Below are positions 52,290 to 60,121 of a stretch of DNA of 64,000 nt, piece by piece (within the stretch, counting starts at the first letter, position 1; every line of letters starts with the position of its first letter). The notes beneath the pieces were generated by a model. That model saw only the letters and a list, made by a program, of their open reading frames with translations, did no database searches and had not been told where the DNA came from. Position numbers and translations under genes: made by a program. This stretch comes from Desulfosporosinus shakirovi (GTDB taxonomy: Bacteria > Bacillota > Desulfitobacteriia > Desulfitobacteriales > Desulfitobacteriaceae), in the NCBI RefSeq assembly GCF_020595055.1, contig NZ_JAJDOO010000010.1, forward strand, positions 1 to 64,000. Direction: 5' to 3'.

Positions 52290-52985
52290 CACGAAGTTCC
52301 TTTGGGGATAGCGCTCCATGCCGCTGCCGCACACCAACAGATGCAAAAGTGTCCTTTGGGTCGGGCAGCTTCTCCCACCTCCGTTCACGCAGCACTCCGA
52401 GGCTCGCCCACGCGCTGACCCGGGAGCTTCGCCAAACCTCTGGGTAATACCTGAAGTGAACCCGTGGCTGCGCTTCCCAGGTCAGCTTTGTGGGCCTTAC
52501 CGCCTCTCCATGCAATGTGTTCACTCCTGTGGAAGAAGCTGCCTGACTTTGAGGTCTGCGGATTGTTCAGGTTATTTTTGTAGGATCTTTTTTCAGAGTA
52601 GACCCCCATGCCGCTGCTGCGGCACCAGCAGAGGATGAAAAATACCTAACACGCGAAAAATTCTGCGAAGCCTTACCTGAGCACCCTCAAAGTTCTGCTT
52701 ACATTCCCAGTAAACATGACAGGAGGAGCGCTTGTCTGTTAAGCGGATGCGTCAGTGGAGCCGCGCTAAGGCGAGCGCCGACGGTTCGCGTCCCCGTAGC
52801 GCGCCGCAGGACTTGTCCATGGATGGACTGATGCCGCGGTGCCAAGGATGGCAAGGAGCGGCACACATGCAGAAATACCCAGAGGTTCGGACGCGCTCGC
52901 GAACCGTCCAGCGAGCCAGCGGCGGAACTCGCAGACGCGTGCTGAAAAGCGCTCCGCCCCCAGAGCCAGACAGAAGAACCGCCCC
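52290..52985. repeat. GC-rich inverted-repeat element interrupting the nicotinate operon
   Basis: This is a 700-nt gene-free block between hnr and UPF0280, clearly richer in GC than its neighbours. Nested inverted pairs lie at 52725-52733/52947-52955 (GGAGCGCTT) and 52780-52790/52898-52908 (GACGGTTCGCG). A longer-range pair AACCTCTGGGTA at 52435-52446 is matched at 52876-52887. Flanking similarity to these suggests two diverged copies in opposite orientation. Open frames in it have no ribosome-binding site and odd composition. Confidence 0.7.
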
Positions 52986-52990
52986 CCCGT

Positions 52991-54463
52991 CTACTCGGAC
53001 ACGATCTGACTTAGCTTCTTGATCGCCTGGATATGCCCACCAATTTCCTCATACTTTTTCAAGGGCATTGTATATTCGACGGGAGCAACTGTTGCAGGTG
53101 TGGGAACCCAAGTAAAGGCTTTAGATACTACTTTTTCAACATCGACCATGAAGTTGATTCCCCCACCAGGGAGCACATAGACCTGAGCGCCACCAATGGT
53201 TAATAATGCCTCTCCATTATGGACGGCCTGGGTTACTTTAAGTGGATTTACCGCCACTCCGGCACGAGCGCTCCCACCTGTTCCTCCCACATAGAGAGCG
53301 GAAACTCGTGCATTTTCACACGTATCACGGATAGCATCAACTGCCGCCTTAACCTCATCAGTCATGGGTATTTCAAGCACTGAACCATTGATTTGAACTT
53401 CGAATAGGGCTGCCATCTTTCCAGTAGTTTCGGTTACAAGTATTTTCATCCCTAACGTAGCTTGGGACATATCGACAGACTTAATAGCATCGTTGGGATT
53501 TTCTATATTAGTCCCCCCCCAACCTAGGCCATGTTCGCCAAAGTAACGTCCTCGCGTACTCCGTCTAGCATTGGGAATCACTCCGCTCCAGCTCATTCCG
53601 ACTGCTTCCCCAGCCATATGCTCCGAGAGCAAGCCGACCACATGGTGATCGAGAATGATCGCTTCATCAACAACTTCTTTGAGCTTGGCAGCAAACATAC
53701 CAATCGTTGCACTTCCGCACCCCACACGCATCTTCGTATCTGCTACTCCGTTAATAATGGGCGGGCAACCGACTTGAAGTTCCAAGGTATTATTCTCAAC
53801 CTTCAGCGTCACTCGTTCTCCATTGGCGATTTCCACAATGGTTCGAGCTACGATAAATCCATCGTTACCGGTAAGAAGGTTTGCACCGCCAATTGAAAGC
53901 ATTTTGGAACCGTACTCCTCAGTATCAACCATCCCTACAACTTTACCATTGCGCTTAACCTTAGTGCCTTCTTCACCTACGAACAAATTTGTATCAATCT
54001 TAACCTTGATTCCACTGTAACTCAAAGGTGCTTCGGTAACCACTGTAACCATCTCTACTCCATCAATGGTATCCTGAACAATATAGGGTGCTGGTCGACA
54101 GCAGGGATAGGCAGTTCCAGCTCCAACTGCAGTGATCAGGGGGCCTCCCGGAGTGACATCCGTCACTAATTTCCGATTACGGATAAGCTGCCCTCTATCA
54201 TTCCTATAACGCTGGCAAGCTCCCGTGTACCCGTCTAAAATCTCGCATTGTACAGGACAAGAGGTACATTTTACTGCCCCTTCTTTAATTTCACTGACCT
54301 TGGCAACCGCCTTAAAAAGGCATACTCTAGTACAGATCCCACAGCTAGTACAACTATCTTGAATGAAAGCCTTTTTATCCTTGATAAGGATAGCCTGATT
54401 GGGACATTCCTTGCTACAGATGCCACATCCCTTACATAACTCAATGTCAATCACAACTGCCAT
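52991..54463 (-). CDS. hnr: 6-hydroxynicotinate reductase
   Basis: The 490-residue enzyme has two ferredoxin-type clusters, Cys10-13-16-20 and Cys38-41-44-48, then another Cys set 66, 69, 73 and 83 (CTSCPVQC ... C). That fits the two [4Fe-4S] and one [2Fe-2S] reported for the E. barkeri enzyme. The larger C-terminal part (DVTPGGPLITAVGAGTAYPCC to the end) should bind flavin and substrate. It reduces 6-hydroxynicotinate to 1,4,5,6-tetrahydro-6-oxonicotinate, probably with ferredoxin. The Thr-containing sites GSAT (250-253) and SQAT (333-336) are loose candidates for covalent flavin. GGAGG precedes the ATG. Confidence 0.92.
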   Translation of the reverse strand: MAVVIDIELCKGCGICSKECPNQAILIKDKKAFIQDSCTSCGICTRVCLFKAVAKVSEIKEGAVKCTSCPVQCEILDGYTGACQRYRNDRGQLIRNRKLVTDVTPGGPLITAVGAGTAYPCCRPAPYIVQDTIDGVEMVTVVTEAPLSYSGIKVKIDTNLFVGEEGTKVKRNGKVVGMVDTEEYGSKMLSIGGANLLTGNDGFIVARTIVEIANGERVTLKVENNTLELQVGCPPIINGVADTKMRVGCGSATIGMFAAKLKEVVDEAIILDHHVVGLLSEHMAGEAVGMSWSGVIPNARRSTRGRYFGEHGLGWGGTNIENPNDAIKSVDMSQATLGMKILVTETTGKMAALFEVQINGSVLEIPMTDEVKAAVDAIRDTCENARVSALYVGGTGGSARAGVAVNPLKVTQAVHNGEALLTIGGAQVYVLPGGGINFMVDVEKVVSKAFTWVPTPATVAPVEYTMPLKKYEEIGGHIQAIKKLSQIVSE

Positions 54464-54499
54464 TTAGTTTTAATCCTCCTTCATCCCTTAACTACAACA

Positions 54500-55660
54500 T
54501 CACTTTATAGAATAGTTACGTTCAGAAGGGGGAGTGTTGCGACTCTTGGTAACTTTGATAACTCCATCGACCATAACCAGAACTACAGCTGGCAAATCAC
54601 CCGCCGCCAAGGCTTCTAAAGCATTACTGCCTATTGAGCCCATGGGAGCATCCATTATGACCAAATCAGCCTCTTTACCTTCAGCGATAAGGCCCGTCTT
54701 CAAACCAAAGACCCGGGCCGTATTGCCTGTAGCCATGGCGATGACTTTTTCGGCTGGGACATCCGTCATGGAAGCTATAAAACTGATCGACCGCAAGATT
54801 CCCAATGGAATAATACCCGTGCCGGAAGGAGCATCATTTCCGAAGATAACTCTCTGCAAGGCATCTTTCTCTGCCAGTTTACGTACGGTTAAAGCAGCAA
54901 TCTTAGGATTGCCACATTGTACAATCTCAAGGGCCAGATCTGTCGTGTTAATTAACTTTTCAACTTCGGCAGGGGCAATTGCCGTAGGACCACCATTAAC
55001 ATGAGAAACAACCGTAGGCTGTACAGCAATGACGTCATCCGCTGTCACGGTTGAGCTGCCCGGAATTGAAGTCCCACCAGTATGCATCGCTATTTTCATG
55101 CCATATTTTTTGGCCCACTTAACCATAGGCGCAGCATCTTCTGGTTTCTTTACACTTCCTAAACCGACTTCCCCGACGAGCCAGACACCTTCCTTGGCCA
55201 TTTCCGCAAAATCAGCTTCCACAAGTCCCTTTTCCAGGATTACCGCACCACCGTGAACTTTCAACCCGGATGAGCGTAAGTTCTCAAAGGACTTATGAAC
55301 GAGTATTGCTAAAGCCTTGGTGCCAGCGGGATCTTTAGGACGTCCGGGAAAATGGGGTTCACCTGCTGAGATAAAGGTCGTTACTCCTCCATGGACAGCA
55401 CCATCCAGATAATCTTGGGTTTTTTGACGAGGGGTATAATCTCCAATCACAGGATGCACATGGGAGTCAATCAAGCCTGGGGTAACTGTCATCCCTGCTA
55501 CATCAATGGTCTTCTCTAGATTATAATCTTTGAGGATATCTGCTTGCCCAACCTTAGCAATTAGGCCATCTTGGACAACAATCGTATTCGCTTTGCTCAA
55601 CGGTTGCTGTATATCCCCAGTTAGGAGTGTTCCAATGTTAGTTAGTGCTATAGTTGCCAT
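54500..55660 (-). CDS. ena: Enamidase (amidohydrolase family)
   Basis: The 386-residue protein has the amidohydrolase HxH in LIDSHVHPVIGD, a Glu in WLVGEVGLGS, metal His in KIAMHTGG and VVSHVNGG, and the catalytic Asp in FGNDAPSGTG. In E. barkeri this bifunctional Fe-Zn enzyme hydrolyses 1,4,5,6-tetrahydro-6-oxonicotinate to ammonia and (S)-2-formylglutarate. Size is nearly that of the E. barkeri enzyme. AGGAGG lies before the ATG. It follows ndhM and precedes hnr. Confidence 0.92.
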   Translation of the reverse strand: MATIALTNIGTLLTGDIQQPLSKANTIVVQDGLIAKVGQADILKDYNLEKTIDVAGMTVTPGLIDSHVHPVIGDYTPRQKTQDYLDGAVHGGVTTFISAGEPHFPGRPKDPAGTKALAILVHKSFENLRSSGLKVHGGAVILEKGLVEADFAEMAKEGVWLVGEVGLGSVKKPEDAAPMVKWAKKYGMKIAMHTGGTSIPGSSTVTADDVIAVQPTVVSHVNGGPTAIAPAEVEKLINTTDLALEIVQCGNPKIAALTVRKLAEKDALQRVIFGNDAPSGTGIIPLGILRSISFIASMTDVPAEKVIAMATGNTARVFGLKTGLIAEGKEADLVIMDAPMGSIGSNALEALAAGDLPAVVLVMVDGVIKVTKSRNTPPSERNYSIK

Positions 55661-55685
55661 CCTTTTGACCTCCTGAGAATCTTAT

Positions 55686-56669
55686 TTATTGGTTTTCGGC
55701 TAGTTGGTCTAACACCTTTTCCGGTGTTATAGGTAATTCAGTAATCCGGATTCCCACAGCATTGAAAACCGCGTTAGCAATTGCCGCTGACGTCGGAATA
55801 AGGGCAGGTTCTCCGACCCCTTTGGCTCCGAATGGCCCGCTTTCTGCTGGTTCTTCAACGATTAATGGGTGCATAGTAGGAACATCCATAGAGGTTGGAA
55901 TTAAATAAGTGGCAAAGGAAGGGGTCTTAATTTTTCCATCTAATACTTTAACCTCTTCATAAAGCGCGAGTCCTAATCCCATGGTACTTCCGCCCTCAAT
56001 CTGTCCCTCAACCTGGAGTGGATTGATGGCTCGACCCACATCATGAGCCGCAATAATCTGGAGTACTTCAACTTGACCAGTTTCCGTATCCACCTCAACT
56101 TCAACAATCTGAGTAGCGAAAGCGTAGGTGTCATAGGGACTACCCGCTCCAGTTTCTCCATCTAATCCTGTCGTATCTGGATTAAACCAGCCATGCCCGA
56201 TGGTCATTTTCCCCTTTCTTCGACAGCCTCCAATCACTTCTTCAAGGCTCTTGTAATTTTCCTCCTGGCCTTTTACAAACACACGGCGATCTCGGATAAT
56301 GACCTGGTTTTTCTCTACCCCAAACATTTCTTTCGCTTCTTCTAAAACCACTTTTTTCGCTTCTTGCGCTGCTAAGTGTGCTGCATTGCCGGATATATAA
56401 GTTTGACGACTGGCAGATGTCGCTCCCCCATCTGGAGTAACTCCCGTATCTGCTGAGGTTACCAAAACATCCTCATAACCAACGCCGAGTTCTTCTGCCA
56501 CAATTTGAGCTAAGACTGTGTTAGAACCTTGTCCAATATCAGCAGCTCCAACCATCAGGCTAACGGTAGCATCATCCTTCCAATCTACAAAGGCCCCTGC
56601 GGGATTCGGCAAGCCTGTATTTCCGATCCCATACCACATACAACCTATACCGACACCTCTTTTTTTCAT
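55686..56669 (-). CDS. ndhM: Nicotinate dehydrogenase medium molybdopterin subunit
   Basis: The 327-residue protein is the C-terminal half of a xanthine-dehydrogenase-type Mo subunit: GAADIGQGSNTVLAQIVAEELG, GGATSASRQTYISGNA, and PFGAKGVGEPALIP with the catalytic Glu in GVGE. The split into two proteins, L then M, is the known hallmark of nicotinate dehydrogenase from E. barkeri. It follows ndhL by 18 nt. Selenium in that enzyme is not selenocysteine, and no in-frame TGA is present here. Confidence 0.93.
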   Translation of the reverse strand: MKKRGVGIGCMWYGIGNTGLPNPAGAFVDWKDDATVSLMVGAADIGQGSNTVLAQIVAEELGVGYEDVLVTSADTGVTPDGGATSASRQTYISGNAAHLAAQEAKKVVLEEAKEMFGVEKNQVIIRDRRVFVKGQEENYKSLEEVIGGCRRKGKMTIGHGWFNPDTTGLDGETGAGSPYDTYAFATQIVEVEVDTETGQVEVLQIIAAHDVGRAINPLQVEGQIEGGSTMGLGLALYEEVKVLDGKIKTPSFATYLIPTSMDVPTMHPLIVEEPAESGPFGAKGVGEPALIPTSAAIANAVFNAVGIRITELPITPEKVLDQLAENQ

Positions 56670-56687
56670 CTCCTTAGCCCTCCTTTC

Positions 56688-57953
56688 TTAGCAAATTCGG
56701 CCTAGAACTTCCAGTGCCTTAGCTTGGGCCACTTCAATAGTCTCGACAAAACCCACACCAGTTTCTAAGACTTGGCCAGTACCTGTTTGACTGTTTGGCC
56801 GCAAAGCATTCAACAAACGTACTTGAATTGGACTAATTCCTGCTCTTTGGGCTACCATATCCATTTGCTGTTCGTGAGCAAACGCTAATTGAGGAACCCC
56901 GAAACCACGACACGCTCCGGCTGTTGGGTTATTTGTATAGACGGTATAGGCATCGACCCTGACATTAGGTACTTCATAGGGACCCGTAGCGTGAACAGCC
57001 GACCGAGTCAATGTACCTGGCCCATATGAGGCATAGGCCCCCGTATCACCGATCACAATTACATCAATAGCCATTAATTTACCGTTCTTATCCGCAGCCG
57101 TTTTATACTTAATCACATAGGGATGACGCTTTGTGGAGGCAAGCATAGATTCCTCTCGGGTATACACTAATCGCACCGGTCTCTTCGCACGAATTGCCAG
57201 AAGGGCTATATAGATTTGTACTGAAATGTCCAGCTTACCGCCGAATCCACCACCGGTTGGGGCTTGAACAATTCGCACCTTATTAAGTGGCAAAGCAAGA
57301 TTCCGAGCAACCTCTTTACAGTCAAAGTGGGGATTCTGTGTGGAGACACGCAGAACCACAACATCACCATCCAAATATGCTACGCCCGCCTCCGGTTCTA
57401 TATAAGCATGTTCCTGCATTTGCGTACGATAACTAGTTTCAACGACAATGTCTGCATGGGCAAAGGCCGCCTCAATATCCCCTTTACGTATCTTTCTGAT
57501 GGATTGAATATTTCCTCCGTCATGAACTTTGGGGGCCTCTGGTTTCATAGCTTCTTCAGGGTCAAACACTGCCGGAAGCTCTTCGAATTCCACTTCAATA
57601 AGCGAAAGCGCTCGGAGGGCAATTTCCTCAGTTTCAGCAGCAACAACTACTAACGGATCCCCAATCTTACGGATTTTATCCATTACCAACACGGGTTCAT
57701 CTTTGATGATAATGCCATGAGTGTTACTCTCCGGAATATCCTTTGCTGTTAAAACTGCATGAACACCTGGCAAAGATTCCGCTGCTCGACAGTCAATATT
57801 TTTTAAGAGAGCATGAGCAACCGGGCTCCGTAAAACCTTAACATGAAGCATGCCCGGCAACTTGATGTCTCCGCTATATTGGCTTTTCCCCAATACCTTG
57901 TCCAAGGCATCCTTACGTCTGACTGATTTTCCGACGACATTCAATTCCTGCAC
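56688..57953 (-). CDS. ndhL: Nicotinate dehydrogenase large molybdopterin subunit
   Basis: The 421-residue protein holds the N-terminal part of the Mo-hydroxylase domain: VGKSVRRKDALDKVLGKSQYSGDI, then QAPTGGGFGGKLDISVQIYIALLA and ACRGFGVPQLAFAHEQQMD. It ends where NdhM begins in intact xanthine dehydrogenases. Together L and M bind the molybdopterin cofactor and hydroxylate nicotinate at C6. Start is GTG with GAGGGG upstream. Order S, L, M agrees with electron flow. Confidence 0.93.
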   Translation of the reverse strand: MQELNVVGKSVRRKDALDKVLGKSQYSGDIKLPGMLHVKVLRSPVAHALLKNIDCRAAESLPGVHAVLTAKDIPESNTHGIIIKDEPVLVMDKIRKIGDPLVVVAAETEEIALRALSLIEVEFEELPAVFDPEEAMKPEAPKVHDGGNIQSIRKIRKGDIEAAFAHADIVVETSYRTQMQEHAYIEPEAGVAYLDGDVVVLRVSTQNPHFDCKEVARNLALPLNKVRIVQAPTGGGFGGKLDISVQIYIALLAIRAKRPVRLVYTREESMLASTKRHPYVIKYKTAADKNGKLMAIDVIVIGDTGAYASYGPGTLTRSAVHATGPYEVPNVRVDAYTVYTNNPTAGACRGFGVPQLAFAHEQQMDMVAQRAGISPIQVRLLNALRPNSQTGTGQVLETGVGFVETIEVAQAKALEVLGRIC

Positions 57954-57977
57954 TCTGTTTCAGCCCCTCTCTGCCTG

Positions 57978-58445
57978 TTAGCTTTTGCTCCTAACCACTT
58001 TTTCAATGGCGTTGGCTATCTTGGTATATCCGGTACATCGGCAAAGATTTCCCGATATTGAGCGAATAATTTCCTCGCGCTTAGGGTTGGAGTTCTCATC
58101 AAGCAAAGCCTTAGCCGACAATAACATCCCCGGAGTACAAAAACCGCACTGTACAGCTCCCTCTTCTATAAAAGCCTCCTGTAAAGGATGCAACTGTTCG
58201 TAACTACCGAGCCCTTCAATCGTCGTCACTTCTTTGCCATCAATTTGCGGAGCTAAAACCAAGCAAGAATTAGCGGTCTGACCGTCAATAATCACCGTGC
58301 AAGCGCCACAATCCCCTTCCCCGCACCCAAGCTTCGTACCTGTTAAGCCCATTTCATGCAAGAAATCAACTAAACGACTATCTGATTCAACTTGAGCACT
58401 GACCTTTTGACTGTTCAACATGAAGTTTATTGTTTGTTTTGACAT
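57978..58445 (-). CDS. ndhS: Nicotinate dehydrogenase 2x[2Fe-2S] subunit
   Basis: The start at 58445 (MSKQTINFMLNSQKV, GGGG upstream) gives 155 residues. The plant-type cluster uses Cys41, 46, 49 and 61 (CGEGDCGACT ... C). The second uses Cys100, 103, 135 and 137 (CGFC, CRC). It carries electrons from the Mo subunits to the FAD subunit. Longer reading to 58505 overlaps ndhF and lacks a site. Confidence 0.95.
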   Translation of the reverse strand: MSKQTINFMLNSQKVSAQVESDSRLVDFLHEMGLTGTKLGCGEGDCGACTVIIDGQTANSCLVLAPQIDGKEVTTIEGLGSYEQLHPLQEAFIEEGAVQCGFCTPGMLLSAKALLDENSNPKREEIIRSISGNLCRCTGYTKIANAIEKVVRSKS

Positions 58446-58449
58446 ATTC

Positions 58450-59325
58450 TTATCCCCCTCTAGTACAGGTAACTTGGCTCCAGGCTTCTTCCAAGGCACG
58501 TCCAACCAATACCTCAGCTACCCGTTTGCGATATATCGCCGTAGAACGGACATCATCAATTGGCCTAATAGCCTTAGAGACTTCTTCTGCAGCTTTTTTA
58601 ATCAGTTCTGATGAATAATAGTTCCCGATTAGTATTTCTTCTCCTGCGGACACCCTGACCGCAGTGGCCGCGACCGACCCTAAGGCGATTCTTACCTTTT
58701 TAATAACCTTGGTTTCCGGCTCTATCTCCAGCGAAGCACTTGCATTAATGACCGATATAGCCAAGGCTTTACGTTTACCAAGCTTCTGGAAGCTACATCC
58801 TTGATGATTTAAAACTTCAAAAGAAATAGTTGTAATTAACTCACCGGGTTTTAGTACAGTACGTCCTGGACCTAGAAACAGTTCTTCTAAAGGAATTGTT
58901 CTTATCTCTTCCTTACTCGACAAGACAACCTCTGCTCCGAGTGCAATGAGGACTGGTACCGTGTCCGCGGCAGGTGAAGCATTGCCCATATTCCCACCGA
59001 CCGTTCCTTTATTGCGAATCTGAGGAGAACCGACTAGGCCTGCAGCCTTTGCTAAAGCTGGAGCAAATCTATTAATAAGTTCAGATTGCTCTAGTCGAGT
59101 GTGGGTCGTTAAAGCGCCCAGCACAATTCGTCCTGCTTCAAGGTTAATCCCTTTCAGTCCTTCAAGCCCATCTAAATCAATAACGGCTGTCGGTTTAATC
59201 AGATTTTCTTTAAGCTTGACCATTAAATCTGTCCCGCCCGCCAATAGGCTATAACCATGATTTTCTGCCATCAGTTTAAACACCTCGTTTAAACATTTCG
59301 GTCTATAATACTCAAACTTACTCAC
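58450..59325 (-). CDS. ndhF: Nicotinate dehydrogenase FAD subunit
   Basis: The GTG at 59325 with GGGGAGGG 7 nt upstream gives MSKFEYYRPKCLNEVF, a standard CoxM/CutM start (291 residues). The FAD loop is LLAGGTDLMVKLKE, and GSPQIRNKGTVGGNMGNASPAADTV is the second FAD motif. It passes electrons on to NADP(H) in the E. barkeri enzyme. A reading from 59415 would run into the sigma-54 promoter and is rejected. First gene of the operon. Confidence 0.95.
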   Translation of the reverse strand: MSKFEYYRPKCLNEVFKLMAENHGYSLLAGGTDLMVKLKENLIKPTAVIDLDGLEGLKGINLEAGRIVLGALTTHTRLEQSELINRFAPALAKAAGLVGSPQIRNKGTVGGNMGNASPAADTVPVLIALGAEVVLSSKEEIRTIPLEELFLGPGRTVLKPGELITTISFEVLNHQGCSFQKLGKRKALAISVINASASLEIEPETKVIKKVRIALGSVAATAVRVSAGEEILIGNYYSSELIKKAAEEVSKAIRPIDDVRSTAIYRKRVAEVLVGRALEEAWSQVTCTRGG

Positions 59326-59394
59326 TAAGCAGCCCTCCCCCCTGTTAAATTGTTCTACCTTCATTGTCCAAGTTATAATCCACATAATGTAATA

Positions 59395-59410
59395 CGCAAT
59401 TTCTATGCCA
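59395..59410 (-). promoter_or_regulatory. Sigma-54 (-24/-12) promoter of the nicotinate operon
   Basis: On the minus strand TGGCATAGAAATTGCG has GG and GC exactly 10 nt apart, matching TGGCAC-N5-TTGCW with one changed base in each box. It lies 70 nt before the ndhF GTG. A sigma-54 activator gene lies just upstream on the same strand. Confidence 0.8.
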
Positions 59411-59593
59411 TCCATAAATTCATTGATTATATTTAATACTAATGACTCAAACCCTTATCCAAGCCGAGTCCAGGGATTATTCATTTCTCCGAAAGTGACT
59501 GACTGCCATAGCAATTATTAATAAAACACTTCATTCTTGAAACGTTTTTAAATCTTTTAAAAATTTAGGTTTATTTTACTTTTAAATCCCTTT

Positions 59594-59622
59594 CATATTT
59601 GCAATGTGTTATTGCAAATATG
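59594..59622. promoter_or_regulatory. Candidate activator site (palindrome) for the sigma-54 regulator
   Basis: CATATTTGCAAT (59594-59605) and its exact complement (59611-59622) are separated by 5 nt. The centre is about 210 bp upstream of the -12 box, a normal enhancer distance. A half-site ATTGCAAAT lies at 59866-59874. Confidence 0.65.
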
Positions 59623-59744
59623 AATTCTCTTTTCTTTTTGGCGAAATATTATCAGTGGAAATGAGCCAAAATTTGCGAGCCAATAATCATAAAGATTACC
59701 GTGGTTTAACATTGAGAGAAACACCCCTTCTTTCAAATAATCAA

Positions 59745-59788
59745 AATGGTGCCTTAGGTCAGTTTTGTACTCGACCTAAGGCACCATT
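59745..59788 (-). terminator. Terminator of the regulator gene
   Basis: AATGGTGCCTTAGGTC (59745-59760) and its exact complement (59773-59788) form a 16-bp stem with a 12-nt loop. On the minus strand it is followed by TTGATTATTTG. It separates the regulator transcript from the ndhF promoter region. The 800-nt gap between the two genes holds only regulatory sequence. Confidence 0.75.
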
Positions 59789-60059
59789 GCCTTGCATACT
59801 TTTCAAATTATCAACTAAAGTCTTAATTGATTAACGATTAATGCTTAATTGCTTACTAAACTTACATTGCAAATTCTATGCCAATAATTATACCCTAAAA
59901 TAACCTCCACCTCGTCTATTTAGGGAGTATTCTGGCGGTACACTCTATATTTCAGGCTAATATCTCCAAATAAAAGCAGGGTCACCAACTCATTATTGAA
60001 ACAGTTCTCCCAATTAAACAGGTTGTTTATTCAGTTTTATTTCAACGGCGACACGCTTC

Positions 60060-60080
60060 GTTTCATTTTTGAAATGAAAC
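60060..60080. promoter_or_regulatory. Short palindrome after the regulator gene
   Basis: GTTTCATTT and AAATGAAAC with a 3-nt spacer lie 42 nt past the regulator stop. It may be a protein-binding site or a small hairpin; there is no T-run. Confidence 0.4.
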
Positions 60081-60121
60081 ATCTCTTCATTGACACCTGA
60101 GTGTAATAGTTGCTTTCAAAA

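Noticed and set aside
52270-52524. 85-codon N-terminal extension of the UPF0280 frame
   Set aside because: It lies in the GC-rich repeat, and the ATG at 52269 has an excellent GGGGGAG site; homologous proteins begin at that Met.
52732-53022. 96-codon plus-strand frame in the GC-rich block
   Set aside because: Composition is extreme (Arg, Pro, Ser), with no ribosome-binding site; it overlaps the hnr end and the inverted repeats explain the openness.
56688-57953. Truncated xanthine-dehydrogenase large subunit (pseudogene)
   Set aside because: The short length is the natural split of nicotinate dehydrogenase into NdhL and NdhM; both halves are intact and have their own starts.
59326-59415. 30-codon N-terminal extension of NdhF
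   Set aside because: It overlaps the -24/-12 promoter, and the GTG at 59325 has GGGGAGGG and gives the standard family start.
59770-59800. GGCACC...TTGC on the plus strand resembling a sigma-54 promoter
   Set aside because: The GG-GC spacing is 12, not 10, it points away from any gene, and it is part of the terminator hairpin.
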